Assembly (NCBI RefSeq): GCF_001425485.1
Contig: NZ_LMQW01000053.1
Span: 1,312-65,311 of the forward strand
Length of the DNA: 64,000 nt
Source: Aureimonas sp. Leaf427
GTDB lineage: Bacteria > Pseudomonadota > Alphaproteobacteria > Rhizobiales > Rhizobiaceae
Reading direction: 5' to 3'
How positions within the stretch are numbered: the stretch's first letter is position 1; every line of letters starts with the position of its first letter. The translations under genes and the position numbers were made by a program. Below the pieces are notes generated by a model that was not told where the DNA came from, ran no database searches, and was given only the letters and a program-made list of their open reading frames with translations. This document shows, in pieces, positions 15,978 to 28,840 of this stretch.

Positions 15978-17258
15978 TCAGTCGCCCGTCCAGCGCTTGA
16001 GGACGATCGAGGCGTTGACGCCGCCGAAGCCGAAAGCGTTGGACAGCGCGATCCGACCTTCGGACCGCCGCGTGGTGGGGCCGACGAGATCGAGCCCTTC
16101 GGCCATCTCGTCGGGATCGCGAAGGTTGAGGTTCGGGGGAAGGAGACCGTCCCGCAGGGCGAGGAGCGTCACGATCACCTCGAAGACCCCGGCCGCTCCC
16201 AGAAGATGGCCGCTCGCCGACTTGGTGGAGGAGATGGCGGGGCCGCGGCCCTTGCCGAAGACCGAACGGATCGCGGCGAGTTCGCTGGCGTCCCCGATCG
16301 GCGTCGAGGTGGCGTGCGCGTTGATGTAGTCGATCTCTTCGGGCGCGACCCGCGCCATCGCGAGCGCTAGACGCATGGCGCGCTGGGCCCCGTCTCCGTC
16401 GGACCTTGCGGCCGTCGGATGATGCGCGTCGGCCGTTGTGCCGTAGCCGGAAAGCTCGCCGAGCGGCACGGCGCCGCGCGCCAGCGCATGGGCCAAGCTT
16501 TCGATGACGATCATGCCGGCGCCTTCGCCCATGACGAAGCCGTCCCGCGCGCGGTCGAAGGGCCGGGAGGCCTCTTCGGGCCGGTCGTTGAAGCCGGTCG
16601 AGAGCGCCCGCGCGGCGCCGAAGCTGCCGAGCGTCACGCGGGCGATGCAGGATTCGGCGCCGCCGCAGACGACGACGTCCGCCTCGCCGCTCCGGATCAG
16701 CCGCATGCCGTCGCCGATGGCCTGGACGCTCGCCGCGCAGGCCGTGACGGGGGCGCCGAGCGGACCGCGAAAGCCGTATTGGATCGAGATCTGGCCGGCC
16801 GCGAGATTGACGAGGAAGGAGGAGACGGTGAAGGGCGACAGCCGCCGCACGCCGCGCGTCTGCACGATGTCCACGGCTTCCAGCATGCTGTGGAACCCAC
16901 CGATGCCGGAGGCGACGATCGTCGCCGTGCGGTCCTTGCCGGCCTCGTCCGGCGCCCAGCGCGCCTGCGTGATGGCCTGACGCGCCGCCTCCAGCGAGAA
17001 GTGGATGAAGCGATCCATCTTCCGCCGGTCCCGCGAGGGCACGATGGTCTCGACGTCGAAGCCGAACGGGTCCTCGTCGAGGCCCGGCACGACGCCTGCG
17101 ATCTTCGAGGCGACGTCGGGCACGGCCTCGTCGGGCAGGCGGCGGATGCCGGACCGGTTGGCGACGAGGCGGCTCCAGGCGGGCTCGGCTCCGACGCCGA
17201 GGGGGGAGACGACGCCCATGCCGGTCACGACGATACGCGCGGGGCTCTCAGAGGCCAT
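15978..17258 (-). CDS. fabF: Beta-ketoacyl-ACP synthase, KAS II (FabF) family
   Basis: A 426-residue condensing enzyme that extends acyl-ACP by two carbons from malonyl-ACP in fatty-acid synthesis. The catalytic triad is present: Cys in TACAAS (about residue 173), His in NAHATSTPIGD and His in KSASGHLLGAAG. The N-terminal VVTGMGVVSPLG and the C-terminal NAFGFGGVNASIVLKR are family hallmarks, and the length is typical. It lies 66 bp downstream of a membrane desaturase gene on the same strand, so the pair probably forms an operon acting on acyl chain length and unsaturation. Since rhizobia carry several KAS II copies, this could be a secondary paralogue dedicated to a special lipid. Confidence 0.9.
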   Translation of the reverse strand: MASESPARIVVTGMGVVSPLGVGAEPAWSRLVANRSGIRRLPDEAVPDVASKIAGVVPGLDEDPFGFDVETIVPSRDRRKMDRFIHFSLEAARQAITQARWAPDEAGKDRTATIVASGIGGFHSMLEAVDIVQTRGVRRLSPFTVSSFLVNLAAGQISIQYGFRGPLGAPVTACAASVQAIGDGMRLIRSGEADVVVCGGAESCIARVTLGSFGAARALSTGFNDRPEEASRPFDRARDGFVMGEGAGMIVIESLAHALARGAVPLGELSGYGTTADAHHPTAARSDGDGAQRAMRLALAMARVAPEEIDYINAHATSTPIGDASELAAIRSVFGKGRGPAISSTKSASGHLLGAAGVFEVIVTLLALRDGLLPPNLNLRDPDEMAEGLDLVGPTTRRSEGRIALSNAFGFGGVNASIVLKRWTGD

Positions 17259-17324
17259 TCACGAACCTTACGCTGCGGACCGCCGACGATCGCTCAGCGG
17301 CCGAACCCCGAAGGTCATCGGGGC

Positions 17325-18359
17325 TCAAAACGCGACGAGCTTGCGGGACGCGGGGTCCCATAGAGCCAGTCCGATGCAGCGAAAGCTCTCGCGGATGGAC
17401 AGGCGCGAGATGGCACCCAGCCGCGGCTCCCCGTCAAGGCAGGCCTGGAGACGATAGTTCGGGATGCGGCTGTTCAGATGGTGGATGTGGTGGAGCCCGA
17501 TATTGCCGGTGAACCACTGCAGCACCTTCGGCATCACGTAGTAGGAGCTGCCGCTGAGCGCGGCGAGCTGGAGGCTCCAGTCGTCCGAGCCCTCCCAATG
17601 CGTGTCCTCGAACTGATGCTGCACGAAGAACAGCCAGCCGCCGACCCAGGACGCGATGCAGGCCGTCGGCAGGACCGCGAGCGCCACGGCGCCCGCGCCG
17701 AAGGTCGCGACGAGGCCGCCGTAGAAGACGAGAAGCGCCAGATTAAGCGCCATGATGCTGCGCCAGGCTTCGCTGGCCGGCAGCGCCTGCCCGAAGGGCG
17801 AGCGCTGGAAGAGGATGAAGTAGATCGGCGGCCCGATCACATGGAGAAGCAGCGGGTGCCGGTAGACGCGGTAGCGCCAGCGCGCCCAGGGCGTCAGCGC
17901 GCGGTATTCGTCCACCGTCAGCGTGTCGACGTCGCCGATGCCGCGCCGTCCGAGATCGCCTGCGGTCGTGTGGTGGACCGCATGCGAGCGGCTCCAATAG
18001 CCGAAGGGCGTCAGGGTGAAGACGCTGAGCAGCCGCCCGACCCAGCGGTTGGCGCGCTTGGAGCTGAGAAAGGAATTGTGCCCGCAATCGTGCTGGATGC
18101 CGAACAGGCGGACCAGAAGAGCGCCGGCCAGGGGGAAGAGCGCGAGGAGCCCGTAGGCGCCGGAGGCGGCCCCGAAGAGCATGAGGCCGACGGTTGCGAG
18201 AAAGGGCGGAAAGGTCGTGGCGAACTGGAACCAGGCCGCGCGATCGTCGGCATCGCGAAAGCGCAGGCAGTGGCGCGACAATTGCCGGATGACGGTCTCA
18301 TCCAGATGAAGGGATGGACGTTCGAAGCTGCGGCCCGCCGCGACCTGTGGGGATGACAA
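17325..18359 (-). CDS. Membrane fatty acid desaturase
   Basis: A 344-residue integral membrane di-iron desaturase that would introduce a double bond into acyl chains using O2 and an electron donor. The three histidine boxes are plain: HDCGH (residues 90-94), HAVHH (126-130) and HHIHH near residue 290 ([15 protein letters not shown]). Hydrophobic pairs lie at about 48-88 and 165-235. The [14 protein letters not shown] version is that of the acyl-lipid desaturase (DesA/omega) group rather than the acyl-CoA delta-9 group, so the substrate is probably a phospholipid acyl chain, which is inference. Upstream partner of the KAS II gene. Confidence 0.88.
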   Translation of the reverse strand: MSSPQVAAGRSFERPSLHLDETVIRQLSRHCLRFRDADDRAAWFQFATTFPPFLATVGLMLFGAASGAYGLLALFPLAGALLVRLFGIQHDCGHNSFLSSKRANRWVGRLLSVFTLTPFGYWSRSHAVHHTTAGDLGRRGIGDVDTLTVDEYRALTPWARWRYRVYRHPLLLHVIGPPIYFILFQRSPFGQALPASEAWRSIMALNLALLVFYGGLVATFGAGAVALAVLPTACIASWVGGWLFFVQHQFEDTHWEGSDDWSLQLAALSGSSYYVMPKVLQWFTGNIGLHHIHHLNSRIPNYRLQACLDGEPRLGAISRLSIRESFRCIGLALWDPASRKLVAF

Positions 18360-18494
18360 TCAGGGAATCCGAATCTGGATAGGGAGGGAAGGCGCGCCTC
18401 GACGCGCGACAGCATCATGCCGCGGAATTGTGCTCAAGGCATGTTCGCGAGCACGCGGCCGCATCGCCGGCGACCGGGCGGGATCTCGGGGAGG

Positions 18495-19544
18495 CTACCG
18501 CATCAGTTCGACGAACCGGTCCACGTCGTCCTCCGTGGTCGACCAGCTCGCCACCAGCCGCACCAGCGTCTCGTTCTCGCTGGTGATGTCGTGGAGCGCA
18601 TGCGGGGCGTTCCAGTCGTAGAACACGGCGCCCTTCGCCCGCAGCTCCGCGGCGCGGTCCTTCTCGAGGATGGCGAAGACCTCGTTGGTGCGGGTCGGCC
18701 AGGCCTGCCGGGCGTGGTTGGAGGCGTCGAGGCCGGCGCGCAGGCGGTCGGCCATGGCGTTCGACCGCGCCGCGAGGTCAAGCCAGAGCCCGTTCTCGAA
18801 ATAGGCCATGAACTGGGCGGCGACGAAGCGCGTCTTGGAGAAGAGCTGGGCGCCGCGCTTGCGGATATAGGGAAACTGGCGCGCCTTCTCCGGATCGAAG
18901 AAGATGACAGCCTCGGCGCACCAGCAGCCGTTCTTGGTGGCGCCGAAGGAGAGGATGTCGACGCCGCGCTTCCAGGTCATCTCGGCTGGCGAGAGGCCGG
19001 TCGCGACCAGCGCATTGGCGAATCGCGCGCCGTCCATGTGGAGCGAGAGATCGTGCCGGTGGGCGATGGCGGCGATCGCATCCAGCGTCTCGGTCGGATA
19101 GATCGTGCCGGCCTCGCCGGGCTGGCTGACCGTCACGGCCATGGGCTGGCCGGCATGGACGAAATCGGGGTTGAAGCGCTTCAGCTCGCGGGCGAGATTG
19201 ACGGGATCGATCAGGCCGTCCGCGCCGTCGACGGGCGCCATGCGCGCACCATGGGTGAAGAATTCGGGCGCGCCGCACTCGTCCTCGACGACATGGGCCT
19301 CGCGGTGGCAGAGCACGACGCCGCCCGGTCTGTTGACCGCCGCGAAAGAGAGGGAATTGGCCGCCGTGCCGGTTCCCACGAAGAAGACCGCGACCTCGCG
19401 CTCGAAGATCTCGTCGAATCGCCGCTCGACGGTCTTGTCGAGAACCGAGGAGCCGTAGGCGGAGGCCATGCCGGCGCCGTGTTCGGCAAGGGCGGCGGAG
19501 ATGGCCGGATGGGGACCGGACCAATTGTCGGAGGCGAAGATCAT
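18495..19544 (-). CDS. ltaE: Low-specificity L-threonine aldolase
   Basis: A PLP-dependent aldolase of about 349 residues that cleaves L-threonine or L-allo-threonine to glycine and acetaldehyde. The Schiff-base lysine is in FGATKNG, the Asp that contacts the PLP ring is in [11 protein letters not shown], and the cofactor phosphate loop is [10 protein letters not shown]. The chosen ATG (19544) gives [16 protein letters not shown], the usual beginning of rhizobial homologues; a GTG at 19589 would add 15 residues without a clear ribosome-binding site. It is transcribed away from gltB, with a striking palindrome in the shared upstream region. Confidence 0.87.
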   Translation of the reverse strand: MIFASDNWSGPHPAISAALAEHGAGMASAYGSSVLDKTVERRFDEIFEREVAVFFVGTGTAANSLSFAAVNRPGGVVLCHREAHVVEDECGAPEFFTHGARMAPVDGADGLIDPVNLARELKRFNPDFVHAGQPMAVTVSQPGEAGTIYPTETLDAIAAIAHRHDLSLHMDGARFANALVATGLSPAEMTWKRGVDILSFGATKNGCWCAEAVIFFDPEKARQFPYIRKRGAQLFSKTRFVAAQFMAYFENGLWLDLAARSNAMADRLRAGLDASNHARQAWPTRTNEVFAILEKDRAAELRAKGAVFYDWNAPHALHDITSENETLVRLVASWSTTEDDVDRFVELMR

Positions 19545-19695
19545 GGGAAAGGGCGTAATTCGCTTTTGCGCCGAGAACAAGCTGGACACGCCGGTCGGAA
19601 GGTTTCACGACCTCGCGTAGCGGATGCGACAGATGGCGGGGCGCGTTTTGCGATGGGTCTCTTGCGGTCGGGGTCGTGTTCTGGCATGTTTCCAA

Positions 19696-19722
19696 AGATA
19701 GGTCAGCATTGCTGCCCTATCT
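19696..19722. promoter_or_regulatory. 27-bp imperfect palindrome between ltaE and gltB
   Basis: AGATAGG-TCAGCA-T-TGCTGC-CCTATCT: outer arms of 7 bp and inner arms CAGCA/TGCTG of 5 bp are separated by one mismatch (T/C), with a single central T. It lies in the 369-bp divergent region ltaE/gltB, 192 bp before gltB. A symmetry centre this tight looks more like a protein operator than a terminator (no T-run, no gene ending here). No other structure in this region was convincing. Confidence 0.45.
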
Positions 19723-19913
19723 CGGGTCCTGTCGAGGCGTCCGGGAGCGAGGCGCGTTGCGGCCTTGCGGTGAAGAGGCTCCATCCCGCCGATGCGGCGA
19801 TCGTGAGGCTCCGACCGGACCTGAACGGCCTGAACGACAAGGATAGACGTGAAAATGACGGGCCGCCCCCGGAGCTACCGGGCCTGGCGGGTCTTCTGAC
19901 GGGAGAAGAAGCG

Positions 19914-24638
<4,725 letters not shown>

Positions 24639-24641
24639 GCC

Positions 24642-24905
24642 GTGCTGGTCGTCGGGAGAACCATTGCGATCGTCATCGCGGTTGGTTTGCTCGGCTACAT
24701 CCTCGTCGCCGCCGCGATATACGGCGGCGATGTCGACTGGCGAGTTCTGCTTCTCTTGGCGAGCGTTCCAGTCGGTATCGGCTTTTCCTTTTGGACATAT
24801 CTCGACAGTGCGAGGGAGGTCAGGGGACGATCGGGCTCCGGGGATTTCCCGGGGCCGCCCGTCGAGCGGGCGGTTACGGATGGCGATCATAGGCGACAGC
24901 TCTAA
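24642..24905 (+). CDS. Small two-span membrane protein
   Basis: An 87-residue frame starting with GTG three bases after the gltB stop, so probably translated by coupling. Two hydrophobic spans are visible (VGRTIAIVIAVGLLGYILVA, about 4-24, and WRVLLLLASVPVGIGFSFW, about 33-51), followed by a soluble, charged tail rich in Gly, Arg and Asp. It resembles no family I recognise. Its codon use is a little less GC-biased than its neighbours. The location between gltB and the glutathione transferase gene supports expression but not a function. Confidence 0.55.
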   Translation: MLVVGRTIAIVIAVGLLGYILVAAAIYGGDVDWRVLLLLASVPVGIGFSFWTYLDSAREVRGRSGSGDFPGPPVERAVTDGDHRRQL

Positions 24906-24940
24906 CTGCCCCGTCCCATCGATCTTTCGAAAGACATGAC

Positions 24941-25579
24941 ATGGCTACGATGACACTTTGGGGCTTCGACGGCTCCACCTACGTTCGCACGGTCAAGATG
25001 CTGCTCTCCGAGAAGGGCGTGTCGGATTTCGAGCAGGTTCCTCTCAATGTCCTGAAGGGCGATCCGCAGAAGCCCGAGCATCTTGAGCGCCACCCTTTCG
25101 GCAAGGTGCCGGTGCTCGATCATGAAGGTTTGCGCCTTCTCGAGACCTTCGCGATCGCGCGGTATCTCAACGACGTGCTGCCGGGCCCGTCGCTCGTGCC
25201 ATCCGACGTCAAGGATCGCGCACGGATGGACATGGTGGTCGGGATCATCGACTCCTACGGGTACGGCTCTCTGATCGAAGGTGTCGCGGCCTACCATCTC
25301 TTCCCCGACTTCGTCGGTGGCAAGAGCGAGAAGAAGCACCGCGACGGCCTGGACAAGGGTCGCAAGGTGCTGGATTTCATCATGAAGACGAAGGGTGCCT
25401 CGCCTTTTCTGGCCGGCGAGGCGCCGAGCCTTGCCGATCTCTATCTCGCGCCGATCGCTTCCTACATCTCGCTGACGCCGGACAAGGACGCGCTCTTCGC
25501 GGCCGATGGCTTCGGCGCTTGGTGGGAGCGCGTTCAGGCGATGGAAAGCTACAAGGCGACGACGCCTGATCTCGGCTGA
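24941..25579 (+). CDS. Glutathione S-transferase family protein
   Basis: A 212-residue cytosolic GST expected to bind glutathione and conjugate or reduce electrophiles. The thioredoxin-like N-terminal domain has the Ser/Tyr-type start TLWGFDGSTYVRTVKMLL, cis-Pro in FGKVPVLDHEGLRLLETFAI with the gamma-glutamyl-binding Glu-Thr, and an all-helical C-terminal domain with the N-capping box PSLADLYLAP. The G-site and the length are phi/theta-like. It sits inside the gltB-gltD interval on the same strand, 361 bp after gltB begins to end its operon space and 163 bp before gltD, so it may be co-expressed with glutamate synthase. Confidence 0.88.
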   Translation: MATMTLWGFDGSTYVRTVKMLLSEKGVSDFEQVPLNVLKGDPQKPEHLERHPFGKVPVLDHEGLRLLETFAIARYLNDVLPGPSLVPSDVKDRARMDMVVGIIDSYGYGSLIEGVAAYHLFPDFVGGKSEKKHRDGLDKGRKVLDFIMKTKGASPFLAGEAPSLADLYLAPIASYISLTPDKDALFAADGFGAWWERVQAMESYKATTPDLG

Positions 25580-25742
25580 GACCGGCCGGGACCGACAGAG
25601 ACTGCAGCGCGAGCCGAAAGCTTGCGTTGCAGCTCTAGAGCCCTTCTAAGAACGGCTGAATATCGTATTGTGCAGCGCGGCCACAGTTCGGCCGGCGGGC
25701 GGGGATGAACGTCGCTTCGCGACAGTTTCGAGTGGGGTAACG

Positions 25743-27197
25743 ATGGGCAAGGTGACGGGTTTCCTGGAAATCGACCGGCAGACGGCGAAATACCAGCCGG
25801 CGTCGGATCGCATCCGGCATTTCCGCGAGTTCACCTTGCCGATGTCGGACGAGGAGGTCGGCAAGCAGGCGGCGCGCTGCATGGATTGCGGCATTCCCTA
25901 TTGCCACGGCCCGACCGGCTGCCCGATCCACAACCAGATCCCGGACTGGAACGATCTCGTCTATTCCGGCGACTGGGAGAGCGCGATCCGCAATCTCCAC
26001 TCGACCAACAACTTCCCCGAATTCACCGGCCGCATCTGCCCCGCCCCGTGCGAGGAAGCGTGCACGCTGAATCTGGAGGACACACCGGTCGCCATCAAGA
26101 CCGTCGAACAGGCAATCGCGGACAAGGCCTACAAGCTCGGGCTCATCCGCCCGATGCCGGCCAAGACGATCTCGGGCAAGCGCGTCGCGGTCATCGGCTC
26201 CGGCCCGGCCGGCCTCGCCGCCGCCCAGCAGCTTGGCCGCGCCGGCCACGAGGTCCATGTCTTCGAGCGCGAGTCGCGGCCGGGCGGACTTCTCCGCTAC
26301 GGCATTCCCGACTTCAAGATGGAGAAGCACTGGATCGACAAGCGCGTCGAGCAGATGAAGGGCGAGGGCGTCACCTTCTTCTGCGGCGTCAATGTGGGCG
26401 TCGACCGCAAGCTCGACGAGCTGACGGCGGAGTACGACGCGGTGCTCTATTGCGGCGGGGCGGAGAAGCCGCGCGCCTCGGGCATTCCGGAGGGCGGGCT
26501 CACCGGCGTCTACGACGCGATGCCTTATCTCGTGCAGCAGAACCGCCGCGTCGGTTCGGAGCCGGTCGACAGCTCCGGCTGGCCATCGGAGGAGATCTGG
26601 GCGGGCGGCAAGCACGTCGTCGTCGTCGGCGGCGGCGACACGGCGTCCGACTGCGTCGGCACGGCTTTTCGCCAGGGTGCCGTGAAGGTCACGCAGCTCG
26701 ACATCCGGCCCCAGCCGCCGAAGACCGAGAACAAGCTCGAAGTCTGGCCCTACTGGGCGACCAAGATGCGCACCTCCTCCTCGCAGGCCGAGGGCGCGAT
26801 CCGCGAGTTCCAGGTGGCGACGCTCGAATTCGTCGGCGAGGACGGCCATCTGACCGGCGTGAAATGCGCCGAGGTGGATGCTCGCCGCAAGCCGATCCCG
26901 GGAACGGAATTCGTCATCAAGGCCGATCTTGCCTTCATCGCGATCGGCTTTGCCGGCCCGATGGAGACCGGCGTTCTGGCCGATCTCGGCGACCGGTTGA
27001 CGACGACCTCCGACAGCCGCGGCAATGTCGCCGTCCTGGCGGACGATCGGACCTACCGCTCCTCGGTGGACAAGCTCTACGTCGCCGGCGACGTGCGCCG
27101 CGGCCAGTCGCTCGTCGTCTGGGCGATCCGCGAGGGCCGTCAGGCCGCCCATGCGATCGACCTCGCCCTCATGGGCACGACCACCCTGCCGCGCTGA
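25743..27197 (+). CDS. gltD: Glutamate synthase (NADPH) small subunit
   Basis: The 484-residue beta subunit that passes electrons from NADPH through FAD and two 4Fe-4S clusters to GltB. N-terminal cluster cysteines are C46, C49, C54 and C60 (CMDCGIPYC and GPTGC), with a second set in GRICPAPCEEACT. The FAD dinucleotide fold is GSGPAGLAAA and the NADPH fold is VVGGGDTASD; the C-terminal KLYVAGDVRRGQSLVVWAI is a family signature. The ATG at 25743 is followed by MGKVTGFLEIDRQ, the standard start, and a longer upstream frame to 25668 has no support. A terminator hairpin follows 9 bp after the stop. Confidence 0.96.
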   Translation: MGKVTGFLEIDRQTAKYQPASDRIRHFREFTLPMSDEEVGKQAARCMDCGIPYCHGPTGCPIHNQIPDWNDLVYSGDWESAIRNLHSTNNFPEFTGRICPAPCEEACTLNLEDTPVAIKTVEQAIADKAYKLGLIRPMPAKTISGKRVAVIGSGPAGLAAAQQLGRAGHEVHVFERESRPGGLLRYGIPDFKMEKHWIDKRVEQMKGEGVTFFCGVNVGVDRKLDELTAEYDAVLYCGGAEKPRASGIPEGGLTGVYDAMPYLVQQNRRVGSEPVDSSGWPSEEIWAGGKHVVVVGGGDTASDCVGTAFRQGAVKVTQLDIRPQPPKTENKLEVWPYWATKMRTSSSQAEGAIREFQVATLEFVGEDGHLTGVKCAEVDARRKPIPGTEFVIKADLAFIAIGFAGPMETGVLADLGDRLTTTSDSRGNVAVLADDRTYRSSVDKLYVAGDVRRGQSLVVWAIREGRQAAHAIDLALMGTTTLPR

Positions 27198-27205
27198 GCG
27201 TCTTC

Positions 27206-27243
27206 GCCGTCCCATGCGCCCTTCGATGGGCGCACGGGACGGC
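27206..27243. terminator. Bidirectional terminator hairpin between gltD and SGNH gene
   Basis: Nested arms GCCGTCCC/GGGACGGC and GCGCCC/GGGCGC with a 2-by-2 internal mismatch form a 38-nt hairpin between two convergent genes. The T-runs are weak on both sides, so termination may be partly Rho-dependent. Confidence 0.55.
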
Positions 27244-27244
27244 T

Positions 27245-28834
27245 TCAACGGGGCGTCTGGTCTTCTGCGAAAGGCGATGCGCTGATCGGGGCGCCGGCTT
27301 CGGCCTTCGGCTCCGATAGCGGCTCGGCCGGCGGCGAAGGCTCCGTGCTCGTCGCGGCGGGTGAGGCGGCGTCGGCCGGGGAGGCGGGTGCCTTGCTGCC
27401 TGCGGTGGCGTTCTGCGCGGCCCAGTCGTCCAGGATGGCGTCGGCAAGGCTCGGCATGGGCTTGGGCGCCTGAATGCCCTGGCCGTTCTTCAGCTGGCGC
27501 AGCTCCACGCTGCCGCGCGATATGACGTCGTCGGTGCCGCGCAGCGGCGTCACGGCTTCCGTCTTGCCGCTCCAGTTGAAATTGTCGGCGCGGCCGATCG
27601 GCGTCGCCGTAGGCTCGCCCGATACGATCAGGCGCTGGCGCGGGCTCGGCTCGGCGGAGACGAGCTGAGGCGAAGGGCCGCCGAGCAGCGCATCGCCGCC
27701 GTCGAGCGAGGGGTCGGCGAGGCCCACGAGCGGCGCCGAGGTCGCGTTGACCGGCCGCGTGGCGGCGGGGACGGCCGCGATCTCGCCCGGCGCGAGCGGG
27801 CCGGAGACGGCGGCCGTGCCGAGCAGGCGGAAGAGCGGCTTCTGGGCGAAGAAGGCGAGCTTCTCGGCCCCTTCCGGCGTCATGGTCACGCCGTCGTCGC
27901 CGCGCAGGCGCGCCTGCTGGCCGGCAATGTCCGGGCCGGAAACGCTGAAGGCGCCGGATGCGTCCACGAATCCGTCCCAGACATCGACGAAATCGCCGCC
28001 GACGCCGGCCGAGGCCTTGCGATAGACCTCGTTGAAGGTCGCCATGTCGGCGCTCATCTTGTCGAACTTGAAGGAAGGCATGCCGACCCAGACGAGCGGC
28101 ACATCCTTGCCGTCGATCGTCTTGGCGAGCGCGTCGGCGCGTCGGGCATATTCGGCCGACCATTCCGGCGTGCCCGGCATGACGGTCGAGGAGCCCATCG
28201 TGATCGGCTGGCGGTCGTTGGAGCCGACCATGACGAGGACGGCGGCGGGCTTGGTTTCCTCGATCATCGGGCCGATCTTGGCGGTCCAGTCGAGATGATC
28301 GGTGCGCACGAGCCCGGACGATCCGTCCGCCTTGTTTTCGACGCGGACGGCGGCGTTGGCGATCAGCGTCTCGGCGAGGCCTTGTGCGAGGGACGCCGCC
28401 ATGAAGTCGCCGACGACGAGAACCGTCTTGGCCGTCGCGCTCTTCTCGACGGGCCCCTTGTCCTCGCCCGCCAGCGCCGCGACGCCGGCGGTCGCCGCGG
28501 CGGCGCGGGCCGTCGCCGTCTTGGTGCTTCGGCTGCCGGCCTTTTCGGTGCGGCTCTTGGCGCTGCGCGGCGGTTTGGCTTGGCGCGGCTTGACGCGCGG
28601 GCTCTCGATGATGCGGCGGGGCGCGTAGTCGTCGTAAGCAGGCGCCGGGCGCCGCCGCACGCTCGGCCCGAACAGCATGTCCATGATGGTGCGCGGGCGC
28701 TCCTGCGCCTGCGCAAGGCTCGGGAGGCCGAGAAGCGGCATGCCGGGCAGGGCGATGGCTGCGGCGAGGGACACGGCCAGCATCCGGCGCATCCGTCGAG
28801 CGATCGCTCCAGCTTCGGCAGGCCGCTTCGTCAT
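27245..28834 (-). CDS. Exported SGNH/DUF459 family protein
   Basis: A 529-residue envelope protein with a long n-region signal peptide (MTKRPAEAGAIARRMRRMLAVSLAAAIALPGMP). After a Lys/Arg/Ala-rich stretch (about 60-130) comes a GDSL-like domain: block I VLVVGDFMAASLAQGL has Asp-Phe in place of the GDS serine, block III is VMVGSNDRQ, and the C-terminal acid and His positions read MTPEGAEKLAFF, so the classical catalytic Ser and His are not obvious. The C-terminal third is Pro/Ala/Ser-rich and probably disordered. It follows the lytic transglycosylase gene by 6 bp, a pairing common in rhizobia, so a role in peptidoglycan or envelope polymer handling is likely. Catalysis is doubtful. Confidence 0.75.
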   Translation of the reverse strand: MTKRPAEAGAIARRMRRMLAVSLAAAIALPGMPLLGLPSLAQAQERPRTIMDMLFGPSVRRRPAPAYDDYAPRRIIESPRVKPRQAKPPRSAKSRTEKAGSRSTKTATARAAAATAGVAALAGEDKGPVEKSATAKTVLVVGDFMAASLAQGLAETLIANAAVRVENKADGSSGLVRTDHLDWTAKIGPMIEETKPAAVLVMVGSNDRQPITMGSSTVMPGTPEWSAEYARRADALAKTIDGKDVPLVWVGMPSFKFDKMSADMATFNEVYRKASAGVGGDFVDVWDGFVDASGAFSVSGPDIAGQQARLRGDDGVTMTPEGAEKLAFFAQKPLFRLLGTAAVSGPLAPGEIAAVPAATRPVNATSAPLVGLADPSLDGGDALLGGPSPQLVSAEPSPRQRLIVSGEPTATPIGRADNFNWSGKTEAVTPLRGTDDVISRGSVELRQLKNGQGIQAPKPMPSLADAILDDWAAQNATAGSKAPASPADAASPAATSTEPSPPAEPLSEPKAEAGAPISASPFAEDQTPR

Positions 28835-28840
28835 TCGCGT

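Noticed and set aside
18417-19913. Upstream extension of the gltB frame by about 500 codons
   Set aside because: It runs antisense to the threonine aldolase gene and lacks similarity; the GltB family starts at the ATG preceded by GGGAGAAG.
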